From an uncultured Alphaproteobacteria bacterium (GTDB lineage Bacteria > Pseudomonadota > Alphaproteobacteria > Rhodobacterales > Rhodobacteraceae): 50,111 nucleotides of DNA. The stretch lies in NCBI GenBank assembly GCA_902619165.1, contig CACNDI010000016.1, forward strand, positions 1 through 50,111, read 5' to 3'. A program made the position numbers and the translations under genes. The notes under the pieces are model-generated. The model searched no databases. It was not told where the DNA came from and saw nothing but the letters and a program-made list of their open reading frames with translations. Below, piece by piece: positions 8,263 to 18,591 of the stretch (its first letter is position 1; every line of letters starts with the position of its first letter).

Positions 8263-8865
8263 ATGATCGATAAAGAATTAAACAGATATACAAGTAGTCA
8301 CTTAAACCGTATCGCAAATACTTTGTATGAAATGGGTGTAGAACCAAATTGGGTTACGTTATTGGGATTAGCCTTAGCCTTTCTGTGCTTCGTAGCCCTA
8401 TCATACGGGTTATTTTATTTGGGACTAATATTAATCCTAATTAATCGATTTTTAGATGGTTTAGACGGCAGTTTAGCGCGACTAGGCACACCGAGAAAGT
8501 TTGGCGCTTTTTTTGATATTACATCAGACTTTGCATTTTATGCTTTAATCCCTTTGGGTTTCGCGGTGGTTTCTCCGCATGAAAATGCATTGCCAACAGC
8601 TTTTTTACTGGCGGCTTTTTATGTGAATGGATCAAGCTTTTTAGCCGAGGCAATAATAATAGAAAAATATAATATTAAATTTGACCAAGCGAATAAGGGA
8701 TTTTTTTACTCTTTTGGATTGATTGAGGGTTTTGAAACTATATGTTTCTTTTTATTCATTTGTCTTTTTCCAAATGTCTACGCTAACGCTGCGTACATTT
8801 TTTTCACCCTAACACTATTAACCCATGTTGTGCGGGTATTTAAATCATTTAAGCAGTTTCTATGA
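8263..8865 (+). CDS. CDP-alcohol phosphatidyltransferase family membrane protein
   Basis: This 200-residue integral membrane protein has the family signature DG-x2-AR-x8-G-x3-D-x3-D, seen here as DGLDGSLARLGTPRKFG then DITSDF at about residues 66-91. The family transfers a phosphatidyl or related group from a CDP-activated donor to an alcohol in phospholipid synthesis. Hydrophobic segments lie near residues 30-60, 92-125 and 145-185. Which alcohol is used cannot be read from the sequence; phosphatidylglycerophosphate synthase and a PgsA-like paralogue are both possible. It converges with the flavoprotein gene, with one base between the two stops. Confidence 0.88.
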   Translation: MIDKELNRYTSSHLNRIANTLYEMGVEPNWVTLLGLALAFLCFVALSYGLFYLGLILILINRFLDGLDGSLARLGTPRKFGAFFDITSDFAFYALIPLGFAVVSPHENALPTAFLLAAFYVNGSSFLAEAIIIEKYNIKFDQANKGFFYSFGLIEGFETICFFLFICLFPNVYANAAYIFFTLTLLTHVVRVFKSFKQFL

Positions 8866-8866
8866 T

Positions 8867-11359
8867 TTATTGAACTCTGTCTAAAATCCTTTCGTTTTGA
8901 GGATCATATGGACTATCTCGAACTATCTCTGCATCCCAAAAAGCATCATCGATTTTTATCCTAAGCTTTGTACCTACTTCAGAAAATGAGGACTTTACAT
9001 AACCTATACCAATACTCCGTTCAAAATGCACTGAATATCCCGCTGAAGTTAATCTACCGAGCATTGAATCTTCAGTTTCATTGTATAATGCTTCTCTTCC
9101 CCAAGGATCTATATCCTTTGGACCATCTATTAGCAGTGTTACACAAGAAACCTCGGTTTTCCTTTTCAGGAGGGCATCTTTCCCTAAAAAGTTTTTGTCA
9201 ATATCCACAAATCTACTGAGATTAGACTCGAATGGCCCAGCGTCCCTTCCAAGATCTGACCCAAATGCCTTGTAAGATTTTTCTTGCCTCAGCCAATTTT
9301 GCGCTCTAGCGCCAACCAATTTCAAGTTAAACTCCTTCCCTGAACTCAATAATATATCTAGTAAGTAATTTTGCATCTCAATTGGATGATGGAGCTCCCA
9401 GCCGAGTTCACCTGTATAAGCAACTCTAAGAGCTCTAACTGGACACATACCAATTTCAATATCTCTGTATGAAAGCCATGGAAACTGTTTATTTGAAAGA
9501 GTTTTACCAGGATCTTCACTTACAACTAATTTTTTTAAAAAATTTCTGGATTTTGGTCCAGCGATTGAAAATACACCCCATTGGCTAGTACAGTCATAAA
9601 TGCTTACATTATCGAATTTGCTGTCACTCAAGGACTTATGTAAATAATCAGAATCATATTCCGTCCAAGCTCCGGCTGAAATCAGATAGTAGCTCTCCTC
9701 CGAGAGACAAACTATCGTATATTCAGTCCTAATAGTCCCTAAAATAGATAAAGCATAGGTAAGATTGATTCTTCCCTCACTAGGTAATTTATTACAAGTA
9801 AACCAATCTAGAAACTTTCTTGCATTTTTCCCATTAACAAGATGTTTTGTGAAAGCGGTTGAGTCAATTAGGCCTAAACCTGATCGAATTGCCTTCGCTT
9901 CATTTTTAGAATATTCCCACCATCCACCTCTTCTGAAGCTTCTAGATTTCTTATCATCAAAGTCATTTTTAGCAAAATAGTTGGGTCTTTCCCATCCATT
10001 AACCTGACCGAATTGTGCCCCTAATTCCTTAAACCTACTGTAAGATGGTGCCGTTCTTAAAGGTCGGCATGCTTCTCTCTCTTCATCGGGGTGATGCAAG
10101 ATAAAAACGTGTTCATAAGCTTCTTCATTCTTTCTCATTGCGTATTGAGTGGTCATCCAATTCCCATATCTTCTTGGGTCGAGAGATCCCATATCTATCT
10201 CTGCTTCTCCATCAATAATCAATTGTGCTAAATAGTAACCTGCTCCACCAGCAGCAGTTATACCAAATGAAAATCCTTCAGCGATCCAAGCATTTCTTAA
10301 ACCTGGAACTGGCCCTAGTAATGGATTTCCATCTGGCGTGTAACAAATGGGGCCATTATAGTCATCTTTTATCCCGAGGTTTTCGCTTGATGGAATTCTA
10401 TGGATAAAAGACATGTATTCTTTTTCTATTCTTTCTAGATCAAGGGGAAACAAATCAGATCGAAAATTTTTTGGTACCGTGAATTCGAATTTTGCTGGTG
10501 CGTTTTTTTCATATGGGCCTAATATCCAACCTGATCGTTCCTCTCTTACATACCACTTTGCGTCAGCATCTCGAATAACAGGGTGCTCTCCGTTTTGTTC
10601 TCTATACTTTTGAAGCTCAGGATCTTTTTCTGTAACAATATATTGATGCTCCACAGGAATAGCAGGAATTTTTATTCCCAACTTCTTTGCTGTAGCTTGA
10701 GAATGGTTTCCTGTAGCCGTAATTAAATGTTCGCACGCAAAAGATATTTTTTCCCCATTTGGAACAAGGTTTCCTCCTTTCTCTTCCATGTAATCACAGG
10801 ATATTTTCCAAATATCTTTTTCATAATTAAAACTTTTCGCTTCAATTTTTCTTACAATCTGCACACCTAGATCTCGTGCTGCTTTTGCCATAACTTGAGT
10901 TACGTCTGCTGGATTGATATAACCATCTGTAGGATGAAATATCGCTCCAACAAGATCAGATGTTTTAATAAGAGGCCATCTCTCATTAATTTCTTGAGGT
11001 GTAAGCCACTCATATGGAATTCCAACTGTTTCTGCTGTTGACGCATACAGTTTATATTCATCCATTCTTTGATTTGTCTGAGCCATTCGTAGGTTGCCAA
11101 CCTGTGAGAACCCAACAGACATCCCAGTTTGTTTTTCTAATGATGGATATAACTTGAGAGAATAGTCATGTATGTGTGACGTTGCATAGGACATATTGAA
11201 TAGTGGAAGCAGGCCAGCTGCATGCCATGTTGAACCTGAGGTAAGCTCGTCTCTTTCTAAAAGTAAGACGTCTTTCAAACCCTTTAGCGCAAGATGGTAT
11301 GCTATACTCACTCCTACAACACCACCACCAACGACAACAGCCTGATAATTAGTCTTCAT
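8867..11359 (-). CDS. Dimethylglycine/sarcosine dehydrogenase-like flavoprotein with GcvT domain
   Basis: The protein has 830 residues. Residues 8-36 form the FAD dinucleotide-binding fold (VVVGGGVVGVSIAYHL), and GSTWHAAG places H46 where mammalian dimethylglycine and sarcosine dehydrogenases attach FAD covalently. The oxidase (DAO) domain runs to about 390, followed by a linker and a C-terminal aminomethyltransferase (GcvT) tetrahydrofolate-binding domain from about 430 to the end (RLTSAGYSV, GIGYVKSSF). The family oxidatively demethylates N-methylated glycines and passes the carbon to folate. The gene stands alone, divergent from miaB. Dimethylglycine and sarcosine cannot be told apart from sequence by eye. 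Confidence 0.87.
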   Translation of the reverse strand: MKTNYQAVVVGGGVVGVSIAYHLALKGLKDVLLLERDELTSGSTWHAAGLLPLFNMSYATSHIHDYSLKLYPSLEKQTGMSVGFSQVGNLRMAQTNQRMDEYKLYASTAETVGIPYEWLTPQEINERWPLIKTSDLVGAIFHPTDGYINPADVTQVMAKAARDLGVQIVRKIEAKSFNYEKDIWKISCDYMEEKGGNLVPNGEKISFACEHLITATGNHSQATAKKLGIKIPAIPVEHQYIVTEKDPELQKYREQNGEHPVIRDADAKWYVREERSGWILGPYEKNAPAKFEFTVPKNFRSDLFPLDLERIEKEYMSFIHRIPSSENLGIKDDYNGPICYTPDGNPLLGPVPGLRNAWIAEGFSFGITAAGGAGYYLAQLIIDGEAEIDMGSLDPRRYGNWMTTQYAMRKNEEAYEHVFILHHPDEEREACRPLRTAPSYSRFKELGAQFGQVNGWERPNYFAKNDFDDKKSRSFRRGGWWEYSKNEAKAIRSGLGLIDSTAFTKHLVNGKNARKFLDWFTCNKLPSEGRINLTYALSILGTIRTEYTIVCLSEESYYLISAGAWTEYDSDYLHKSLSDSKFDNVSIYDCTSQWGVFSIAGPKSRNFLKKLVVSEDPGKTLSNKQFPWLSYRDIEIGMCPVRALRVAYTGELGWELHHPIEMQNYLLDILLSSGKEFNLKLVGARAQNWLRQEKSYKAFGSDLGRDAGPFESNLSRFVDIDKNFLGKDALLKRKTEVSCVTLLIDGPKDIDPWGREALYNETEDSMLGRLTSAGYSVHFERSIGIGYVKSSFSEVGTKLRIKIDDAFWDAEIVRDSPYDPQNERILDRVQ

Positions 11360-11448
11360 GTTCCCCCCAAAATTCTTTCCTTTTATAAAAAAAAGGTATA
11401 ATAAAGCATACTCAGTATTCTCATAATATTTTAGACTAGGTATTATAT

Positions 11449-12756
11449 ATGTCTAACAAAAAGAAAGTTTTTATAAAAACATATGGCTGTCAAATGAACC
11501 AATATGACAGTGAAAAGGTGGTTTTAGATCTCGAAAAAAATCACTATGAACAAACAGGTGACATTCAAGAAGCTGATATGGTGTTGCTTAATACTTGCAA
11601 CATTAGGGAGAAAGCTGCTGAGAAAGTCTATTCGGAGCTGGGTAGAATAAAAAAATTCAAGGATCAAAACAGTGATTTAAAAATAGGTGTTACTGGATGC
11701 GTAGCACAAGCAGAATCTTTGGAAATATTTGATAGGCAGCCAGCGGTAGACTTTATTGTCGGTCCTCAATCATATCATAAATTTCCTGAGATCATCTCTA
11801 AGTTGAAAGATGGTAAGAGAAATATAATTGAAACGAGCTTCGAAGCCTCAGACAAATTTAATAGCATTGCTTCTTTGACAGGGACACCTAAACCATCGGC
11901 TTTTGTAACAATTCAAGAGGGCTGCGACAAATTCTGTACGTTTTGTGTCGTTCCCTACACCCGGGGAAAAGAGGTATCTAGAGGTCAAAACGATATTTTA
12001 AGCGAGATAAAAGGAAGTGCAAAAAAAGGTGTAAAAGAAGTAATTCTTTTAGGACAAAATGTTAATTCATATAATTTTGAGGGCATAAGTTTTTCATCAT
12101 TGCTTTATTCGATAGCAGAAATAGATGAGATAAAGAGAATTCGATTCATGACCTCTCACCCAAGGGATATGACTGATGAATTGATTAGTGCCTTTGGCGC
12201 ACTCCCTAAATTAATGCCTTTTTTACATCTTCCAGTTCAATCAGGAAGCAATAGAATTCTGAAGTCAATGAATAGAGGTCACGTGGTTGAAGAATATAAA
12301 GGAATAGTTAACAAGCTAAGATTGGTAAGAAAGGATATTTGCTTTTCAAGCGATTTCATAGTGGGATATCCAGGAGAAACCGATAAAGATTTTCAGGAAA
12401 CCATTGATTTATGTAAAGAAGTTCAGTTCGCACAGGCTTACAGCTTCAACTATTCGTCGCGACCTGGAACACCAGCCTCTAGAAAAAAAGAGCTGGGCGA
12501 GAACTTAAAAAAGGCAAGATTGCATGTCTTGCAAGATTTATTAAATAAGCAGCAGACAAGCTTTCTCAGCGAACAGAAAAACAGAATACATAAAGTGTTG
12601 TTTGAAAAAGTTGGCAGGGGAATTGATGAGTATGTTGGTAGAACTGAGCAGTTTTCTCCAGTTACTGTGGTGAGTAAAGAGAACATAGTAGGAGAGATAC
12701 GAATGGTAGAAATTAATTCAGTTATGTCACACTCCTTGAAGGGTATTTTAAAATAA
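11449..12756 (+). CDS. miaB: tRNA-2-methylthio-N6-dimethylallyladenosine synthase MiaB
   Basis: MiaB is a radical SAM enzyme that methylthiolates i6A37 in tRNAs reading codons that start with U. The 435-residue protein has the N-terminal UPF0004 domain with three cluster cysteines (YGCQMN, LNTCNIRE, TGCVAQAE), the radical SAM CxxxCxxC at about residue 160 (CDKFCTFC), and a C-terminal TRAM domain. The YGCQMNxYDSE and GQNVNSY motifs are typical for MiaB rather than RimO or MtaB. It begins the long plus-strand run and is followed after 72 bases by phoH, the usual order in this class. Confidence 0.96.
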   Translation: MSNKKKVFIKTYGCQMNQYDSEKVVLDLEKNHYEQTGDIQEADMVLLNTCNIREKAAEKVYSELGRIKKFKDQNSDLKIGVTGCVAQAESLEIFDRQPAVDFIVGPQSYHKFPEIISKLKDGKRNIIETSFEASDKFNSIASLTGTPKPSAFVTIQEGCDKFCTFCVVPYTRGKEVSRGQNDILSEIKGSAKKGVKEVILLGQNVNSYNFEGISFSSLLYSIAEIDEIKRIRFMTSHPRDMTDELISAFGALPKLMPFLHLPVQSGSNRILKSMNRGHVVEEYKGIVNKLRLVRKDICFSSDFIVGYPGETDKDFQETIDLCKEVQFAQAYSFNYSSRPGTPASRKKELGENLKKARLHVLQDLLNKQQTSFLSEQKNRIHKVLFEKVGRGIDEYVGRTEQFSPVTVVSKENIVGEIRMVEINSVMSHSLKGILK

Positions 12757-12828
12757 ATTGCTACCGGAATATTGAATAATTTTCTTATGATTATAATATT
12801 AAAGGAATGAGGTTATTATATAAATAAT

Positions 12829-13833
12829 ATGGGTTTTATAGAAAGCTCAAATACTCTCCGTTTCAGTTCTAACAAGTTACTGATAGAACTCTGTGGCCAA
12901 CTAGATATTAATCTTTCTAAGATTGAAAGCTGGGCTGGGGTTCAGATTGTACGGCGTGGAAATGCATTGTCAATCTATGGCGCTAAGGAAGATTGTGATA
13001 TTACAAGAAAGTTAATTAGTGACTTATACTCAGATCTTGAGCACGGAAAAACTTTAGATGAACGTGAGTTGGACGTTTATTTTCAACAAATTGAAGACGA
13101 AAAAGTTAAACAAATTAAAAGAAAATATGTAAGTGATCAAGTTGTGAATATACAAACAAACTACCTACAGGTTAAAACTCAAAAAAAATTAGTACAGGCA
13201 AAATCAAGAAATCAAAATTCTTTCATTAACTCAATTCTAAGTAAGGAGCTGGTCTTTGGAATTGGCCCAGCTGGGACAGGAAAAACATATCTAGCTATTG
13301 CTGTTGGGGTTTCTTTGTTTTCTCAAGGTTTGGTTGAAAAAATTGTTTTAACTAGACCAGCTGTCGAGGCAGGAGAAAGATTAGGTTTTTTGCCTGGCGA
13401 CATGAAAGAAAAGGTAGATCCCTATATGCAACCTCTATACGATGCGCTGAATGACTTTTTACCTGGTAAAGTTGTATCAAAAATGTACGAAAGGGGCTCG
13501 ATAGAAATAGCTCCGTTAGCTTTTATGAGAGGGAGAACGCTAAAAGATTCGTTTATTGTTCTAGATGAGGGCCAAAATGCATCATCTTCACAGATGAAAA
13601 TGTTTTTAACTAGACTTGGGATAGGTTCAAGAATGGTTGTTACAGGTGATATAACTCAAATTGATTTGCCCAAAGGACTTAAAAGTGGATTGGTAGATGC
13701 ATCAGAAGTTTTGTCGAAAATGAAAGAAATTGATTTTATTAAATTCAATGATGCTGATGTCGTAAGACATTCTTTAGTAAGAAAAATAGCTAGAGCTTAC
13801 GAAAAAAACCTTGATACAAAGCGTAAGCTTTGA
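12829..13833 (+). CDS. phoH: PhoH-like ATPase
   Basis: This 334-residue protein has an N-terminal KH-like region and a P-loop domain with Walker A GPAGTGKTYLA (about residue 148) and Walker B FIVLDEGQNA. PhoH proteins are ATPases tied to RNA metabolism and usually lie beside ybeY, as here; they probably act with YbeY in RNA or ribosome quality control. The gene overlaps ybeY by 4 bases (or lies 11 bases from its alternative start), which suggests translational coupling. No Pho box is evident. Confidence 0.94.
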   Translation: MGFIESSNTLRFSSNKLLIELCGQLDINLSKIESWAGVQIVRRGNALSIYGAKEDCDITRKLISDLYSDLEHGKTLDERELDVYFQQIEDEKVKQIKRKYVSDQVVNIQTNYLQVKTQKKLVQAKSRNQNSFINSILSKELVFGIGPAGTGKTYLAIAVGVSLFSQGLVEKIVLTRPAVEAGERLGFLPGDMKEKVDPYMQPLYDALNDFLPGKVVSKMYERGSIEIAPLAFMRGRTLKDSFIVLDEGQNASSSQMKMFLTRLGIGSRMVVTGDITQIDLPKGLKSGLVDASEVLSKMKEIDFIKFNDADVVRHSLVRKIARAYEKNLDTKRKL

Positions 13834-14348
13834 AAGCTAAAAAAATGACCGTTAGAGTATCAGTAAATTATAATGATCCAAGATGGAAACGCTTTGACTT
13901 AACCAGATCTGTGAGGTTATTAGTATCTAAAGTTGTTCAGATTCATCAGATTAAATTAAATGACTTTTCTCTGTCAATTTTAGCTTGTAGCGACGCTAAG
14001 ATTAAAGAGCTAAATAGGCATTACAGAAAAAAAAATAAAGCAACAAACGTTTTAGCGTGGCCAGCTTTCCATTGTTCCTTTAATTTTGATCAAAACTATC
14101 AGTCCTTCAATAGAAATAATTATTTGTTTTTAGGAGATATAGCAATATCTTATGAAAGATGTTTGAGAGAAGCATCAGTCCAGAATATTCAATTCCACGA
14201 ACATTGCTGTAAATTGTTGGTTCATGCAATACTCCATTTATTGGGTTATGAACATGATGTATCTGTGAGGACTAAGAGAATGCAGTTAATGGAAACTAGG
14301 GTTTTAAATTCTGTCCTGACAAAAAGACCAAAGTTATATAACATCTAG
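13830..14348 (+). CDS. ybeY: Endoribonuclease YbeY
   Basis: YbeY is a zinc-dependent endoribonuclease needed for 16S rRNA 3-prime maturation and ribosome quality control. The 172-residue protein carries the metal site HAILHLLGYEHD near residues 130-141, with the three histidines in the H-x3-H-x5-H pattern. The start is TTG 13830, overlapping the phoH stop, or ATG 13845; both keep the domain intact. It lies between phoH and corC, the standard order. Confidence 0.94.
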   Translation: MKAKKMTVRVSVNYNDPRWKRFDLTRSVRLLVSKVVQIHQIKLNDFSLSILACSDAKIKELNRHYRKKNKATNVLAWPAFHCSFNFDQNYQSFNRNNYLFLGDIAISYERCLREASVQNIQFHEHCCKLLVHAILHLLGYEHDVSVRTKRMQLMETRVLNSVLTKRPKLYNI

Positions 14349-14364
14349 TTAGAGTTTAAAGTTC

Positions 14365-15174
14365 ATGTTTATGTTATTTGTGAGAAAATTTTTAGGCGGA
14401 TTGTCTCTTAAAAAAATGCCCATAGATTTGGGTGAGAAGAAAACAATAGAGCCATCGGACAAACACATTGTGCAAAAAGAAAGATCTTTTAATCTACATA
14501 ATCAAAGAGTTGATGATGTTGCTATACCAAAGGCAGATATTGTGGCCGCACCTGACAAGATCACTTTGTCGGAACTCACAAAAATATTTAGAGAGTCAAA
14601 CTTAACCAGGGTGCCTATATTTAAAAGTACCCTGGATGATCCAATTGGTTTTGTGCATTTAAAAGATCTGGCTCTTAGAAATGGTTTTGGTAAGCAGAAA
14701 AAATTTAATATTAAAGATTTAATTAGACCTTTAATATATGTTCCTCCCTCGATGACATTGGGAACTCTGTTACAAAAAATGCAAGCTGAGAGAATTCATA
14801 TGTCACTGGTTATTGACGAATATGGAGGGGTCGAGGGGCTGTTAACAATTGAAGATCTGTTAGAGCAGATAGTAGGAGATATCAATGATGAACATGAGCT
14901 TAAAGAAGATCTTTTATGGAGCAGAGAAAAAGAAAACGTTTTCATAGTTAATGCTAGGCTAAACTTAGAGGATTTTAAATCTCAGGCTGGCGTTGACTTA
15001 ACAAAAAGAAGGAATGGTGAAGAATATGATACTATTGGAGGCTTGGTATTTAATATCACCAACCGAATACCTTCTCGAGGTGAAGTAGTTACAGACTCCT
15101 TAGGGAATGAATTCTCAGTATTAGAGGCAGACCCTCGAAGTATAAAGAGATTGAGGCTGAATTTAAGAAGTTGA
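14365..15174 (+). CDS. corC: CorC/HlyC-family CBS domain protein
   Basis: This 269-residue cytosolic protein has two CBS domains (about residues 55-180, with VDDVAIPKADIV and MSLVIDEYGGVEGLLTIEDLLEQIVGDI-type sequence) and a C-terminal transporter-associated CorC/HlyC domain (EEYDTIGGLVF). The family is linked to magnesium and cobalt homeostasis; the older hemolysin name is not supported by function. It lacks the membrane domain of longer CNNM-type homologues. It sits between ybeY and lnt, whose GTG start follows 3 bases after its stop. Confidence 0.9.
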   Translation: MFMLFVRKFLGGLSLKKMPIDLGEKKTIEPSDKHIVQKERSFNLHNQRVDDVAIPKADIVAAPDKITLSELTKIFRESNLTRVPIFKSTLDDPIGFVHLKDLALRNGFGKQKKFNIKDLIRPLIYVPPSMTLGTLLQKMQAERIHMSLVIDEYGGVEGLLTIEDLLEQIVGDINDEHELKEDLLWSREKENVFIVNARLNLEDFKSQAGVDLTKRRNGEEYDTIGGLVFNITNRIPSRGEVVTDSLGNEFSVLEADPRSIKRLRLNLRS

Positions 15175-15177
15175 TTT

Positions 15178-16707
15178 GTGATATCTAGGATAACAACAAT
15201 TTCAAAGTCTGTTTTTTTAAGATTTTTTTTATTAGGCTTAGCATTAGCCTTTGCGCAAGAACCTTTTAACTTACCTTATTGTACATTTTTGGTGTTACCT
15301 CTAGTTTCCTTTTTAGTGATAACATTTCTAAAGACTCCTAAACAGTATTTATTAAGTGGGTTTGCTTTTGGTTTGGGTTATTTCGGTTTAACGTTCATTT
15401 GGATAATTAACCCCTTCTTGGTTGACCCTCAAAAGACTATTTGGTTTATGCCCTTTGCGTATACTCTTTTCGTCTCATTACTTTCCCTTTTTTGGGCTCT
15501 TGCATTTTATATTTCTAGCTTTTTCGTAATGGATGAACAGCAAAATCGTAAAAAAGTATTTTGTTTGTCAATCGTTTTTGCAACAGCTGAGTTATTGCGA
15601 TGTTACCTATTTTCAGGGTTCCCATGGGCAATACTATCTTACGCTTGGTTAGATACTCCGGTATCTGTATTTGTAACCTGGCTTGGGCCTTATATTTTTA
15701 ATTCGATAATCGTTATTACAGGCTTCAACTTATTCTATTCTTCACCAGTGACTAGTACCTTCAAAGCTATTTTTCTCTTTGCCGCACTTTTGGGCTTACA
15801 GAATAAATTTTTTGATAGTGGCTTCGAAGAAGCTAATGAATATTTAACCGTAAGGTTGGTCCAACCCAATATCAAACAGAGAGATAAATGGAAAAAGGAG
15901 AATGAATTAAATCATCTGGAAATATTAATTGACTTGAGCAATGCAAGTCCTAAACCTGATCTTATTGTATGGCCAGAAACTGCTGTTTACTGGCTTCCAG
16001 AAGAAAATCCGGATAAACTTAAAGTTATAGCTGAACAGGTGAAATCTCCATTGATATTTGGAGCCTTACGTTTCAATAGAGACACTAAAAAATTATTTAA
16101 TGCAATTTTCTTGATTGATAGGGAAGGAAAAATTCAAAGCATATATGACAAAACATATTTGGTTCCGTTTGGAGAATATCTGCCTCTAGGAGGGCTCCTG
16201 CGATACTTAAATATTTTTAATAATAGCTATCGTTCGGTTGATGGCTTTAGTAGCGGCACGGGCTTGAAGTTAATAAGGAACTCAGGGTTCCCAGTGTTTC
16301 TCCCACTTATTTGTTATGAAGCGCTATTTTCAAATGAAATTTTAGGAGTAGTTAAAGAGGCACAATGGATATTAAATATAACAAATGATGCTTGGTTTGG
16401 GAATAAGGGCGGTCCAAAACAACACTTAAAAATTGCAAGAATGAGAGCTTTGGAAAATAATATCCCCCTAATTAGAGTTTCAAATAATGGTATTTCTGCC
16501 AAGATTTCAAATAATGGAAAAATTGAAAAACATATCGCGTTAAATAAAAGAGAGTTTTTAGATATTGAGCTTGGTTTGAACATCAAAAGACAAAGTACAT
16601 TTTACACAATTATTGGGAAAAACATCTTATCATATTTCCATTTAGTGCTTTTATTACTCCCTATTTTATATTATTCAATATTAAAAAATAGAAAAAAGGG
16701 AGGATAA
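15178..16707 (+). CDS. lnt: Apolipoprotein N-acyltransferase
   Basis: Lnt adds the third acyl chain to the N-terminal cysteine of lipoproteins in the inner membrane. The 509-residue protein has about six membrane segments in residues 12-200, a periplasmic nitrilase domain (about 220-470) and a final membrane helix near residues 482-502. The catalytic triad is visible as E267 (WPETA), K325 ([11 protein letters not shown]) and C379 (LICYEALF). The start is GTG 15178. The stop lies one base before metK, and its last codons (GGGAGGA) supply the metK ribosome binding site. Confidence 0.95.
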   Translation: MISRITTISKSVFLRFFLLGLALAFAQEPFNLPYCTFLVLPLVSFLVITFLKTPKQYLLSGFAFGLGYFGLTFIWIINPFLVDPQKTIWFMPFAYTLFVSLLSLFWALAFYISSFFVMDEQQNRKKVFCLSIVFATAELLRCYLFSGFPWAILSYAWLDTPVSVFVTWLGPYIFNSIIVITGFNLFYSSPVTSTFKAIFLFAALLGLQNKFFDSGFEEANEYLTVRLVQPNIKQRDKWKKENELNHLEILIDLSNASPKPDLIVWPETAVYWLPEENPDKLKVIAEQVKSPLIFGALRFNRDTKKLFNAIFLIDREGKIQSIYDKTYLVPFGEYLPLGGLLRYLNIFNNSYRSVDGFSSGTGLKLIRNSGFPVFLPLICYEALFSNEILGVVKEAQWILNITNDAWFGNKGGPKQHLKIARMRALENNIPLIRVSNNGISAKISNNGKIEKHIALNKREFLDIELGLNIKRQSTFYTIIGKNILSYFHLVLLLLPILYYSILKNRKKGG

Positions 16708-16708
16708 A

Positions 16709-17875
16709 GTGGCTAGAAAAGATTTCATGTTCACTTCTGAGTCAGTTTCAGAAGGGCATCCCGATAAAATATGTGACCGAATTTCAGATGCAGTTTTAGA
16801 CTTCTGTTTAAAAAAGGATACCTTCGCTAGGGTAGCATGTGAAACTTTTGCAACAACTAACACCGTTGTAGTTGGAGGTGAAGTGGGGTTTCAGTCTGAT
16901 ACTCATTCTCAGTCTCTTGCTTCTGAGATAAAGCCCCTTGTCGTTAATGTAGTAAAGGAGATTGGGTATGAACAGGAAGGATTTCACTGGAATAACTTAA
17001 ATGTATCAAATTTTATACACCAACAATCTAGTGATATTTCTCAAGGAGTTGATAAAGATGGAGCTGGTGATCAGGGTATAATGTTTGGGTATGCAGTCAA
17101 TGAAACAGAGGATTTAATGCCCGCTCCAATTCAATACTCCCACTTAATTTTAAAATCTTTGGCAGATGCTAGGCATAATAAGATGGCCACTAGTTTGGGA
17201 CCAGACTCCAAATCCCAACTTACAGTGAAGTATGAAAATAGTATCCCGGTTAGCGTTGAGTCGATAGTTTTATCTACTCAGCACCTTGACCCATCGCTTT
17301 CATCGCAGGATGTAAAAGAAATAGTAGAGCCATATATTTTGGAAGTAATCCCGGATAAATGGATCTCTAAGGACACCATTTGGCATATAAATCCAACTGG
17401 AAAGTTTGTGATTGGAGGGCCAGATGGTGATGCAGGCTTGACGGGCAGAAAGATAATTGTGGACACTTATGGCGGTGCAGCACCTCATGGAGGAGGAGCA
17501 TTTTCTGGCAAGGACCCAACTAAGGTGGATAGATCTGCAGCTTATATTTCGAGGTATCTAGCTAAAAATATAGTTGCTGCTGGGCTGGCACCGAAGTGCC
17601 TTATTCAACTTTCTTATGCGATCGGGGTTCCAGAGCCATTATCAATTTATATAGATACTTATGGCACAGCAACTAAATATGAAAAAAAATTAGAGGAAAT
17701 ATTGCCAAAAATAGTAGATTTGTCTCCAAAGGGTATAATTGAAAAACTAGGTTTAAGAAGACCTATTTACGAAAAAACTGCAGCCTATGGACATTTTGGA
17801 AGAACACCAGAAATTGATGGTGGTTTTTCCTGGGAAAAAACAGATCTTGTAGATCTTTTGACAAAACATCTTTAA
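16709..17875 (+). CDS. metK: S-adenosylmethionine synthetase
   Basis: MetK makes S-adenosylmethionine from methionine and ATP. The 388-residue protein shows the family hallmarks [16 protein letters not shown] at the N-terminus, [12 protein letters not shown] near residue 120 and [20 protein letters not shown] near 255. The GTG start at 16709 lies one base after the lnt stop, so it is translated from the upstream transcript. There is no room for a SAM-sensing riboswitch directly upstream, unlike many Rhodobacterales relatives. trmB, a user of SAM, follows 13 bases later. Confidence 0.97.
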   Translation: MARKDFMFTSESVSEGHPDKICDRISDAVLDFCLKKDTFARVACETFATTNTVVVGGEVGFQSDTHSQSLASEIKPLVVNVVKEIGYEQEGFHWNNLNVSNFIHQQSSDISQGVDKDGAGDQGIMFGYAVNETEDLMPAPIQYSHLILKSLADARHNKMATSLGPDSKSQLTVKYENSIPVSVESIVLSTQHLDPSLSSQDVKEIVEPYILEVIPDKWISKDTIWHINPTGKFVIGGPDGDAGLTGRKIIVDTYGGAAPHGGGAFSGKDPTKVDRSAAYISRYLAKNIVAAGLAPKCLIQLSYAIGVPEPLSIYIDTYGTATKYEKKLEEILPKIVDLSPKGIIEKLGLRRPIYEKTAAYGHFGRTPEIDGGFSWEKTDLVDLLTKHL

Positions 17876-17888
17876 TTAGAGAAAGTCT

Positions 17889-18554
17889 TTGTCAGACTTA
17901 CATAAGTATGCAAACCTTAGATTAATAAAGACATTTGGGAGGTTAAAGGGAAGACCTCTTTCAAAAAACCAAAAATTAGGCTTGGCATTACATAAGCAAA
18001 AGTACAATTTCTTTTTAGAAACAGAGAAAAAAATTTGGCTTGAAGTTGGTTTTGGGAATGGACATCACCTAGTAGAGCTGGCAAAAAGAAACTATGATAA
18101 ACTTATTGTAGGAAGTGAAGTCTTTGAAAATGGCGTCGCTACTGCGTGTTTTTCACTTTTTCAAAATAAAATACAGAACGCAAAAATTTTCCACGGAGAC
18201 GTAAGAAACATGTCAAACTTATTTAAACGTAAAACGGTTGACCGATTTTACATTTTGTTCCCAGATCCTTGGACAAAAAAGAGGCATAAATCAAGAAGAC
18301 TACTCTCATCGTCCAACGTAAGTTATTTTTCAAAAATTTTAAAATCAGAGGGTTATATTTGTATAGCCACTGATGTGGAAGACTATTGCATAGAAATTGA
18401 AAATACGTTTTCAAATTTAGATCAATTCGAAAGAATACACGTTTCACCCAAATATAAAAACTTAAATTTTTTTTTAGATGTTAAAACAAAATATGAGCAG
18501 AAGGCAATTAACAAAGGATTATCTCCTTCTTATCTTGTTTACAAAAAGGTTTAA
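17889..18554 (+). CDS. trmB: tRNA (guanine-N7)-methyltransferase TrmB
   Basis: TrmB methylates G46 in the tRNA variable loop. The 221-residue protein has the SAM motif WLEVGFGNGHHLVELAK (about 45-60), GSEVFENGV, and the family signature FPDPWTKKRHKSRR (about 122-135). The start is TTG 17889. It follows metK and precedes aroA as in other Rhodobacterales-type genomes. Confidence 0.95.
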   Translation: MSDLHKYANLRLIKTFGRLKGRPLSKNQKLGLALHKQKYNFFLETEKKIWLEVGFGNGHHLVELAKRNYDKLIVGSEVFENGVATACFSLFQNKIQNAKIFHGDVRNMSNLFKRKTVDRFYILFPDPWTKKRHKSRRLLSSSNVSYFSKILKSEGYICIATDVEDYCIEIENTFSNLDQFERIHVSPKYKNLNFFLDVKTKYEQKAINKGLSPSYLVYKKV

Positions 18555-18591
18555 CACTGCTAACAGTCAGAGGAATTTGAGTTCTAAGCTA

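Noticed and set aside
16709..17875. Possible riboswitch before metK
   Set aside because: There is one base between lnt and metK, so no leader exists.
18478..18591. A 38-residue N-terminal extension of AroA
   Set aside because: It lies largely inside trmB in another frame, has no family support, and ATG 18592 gives the normal start.
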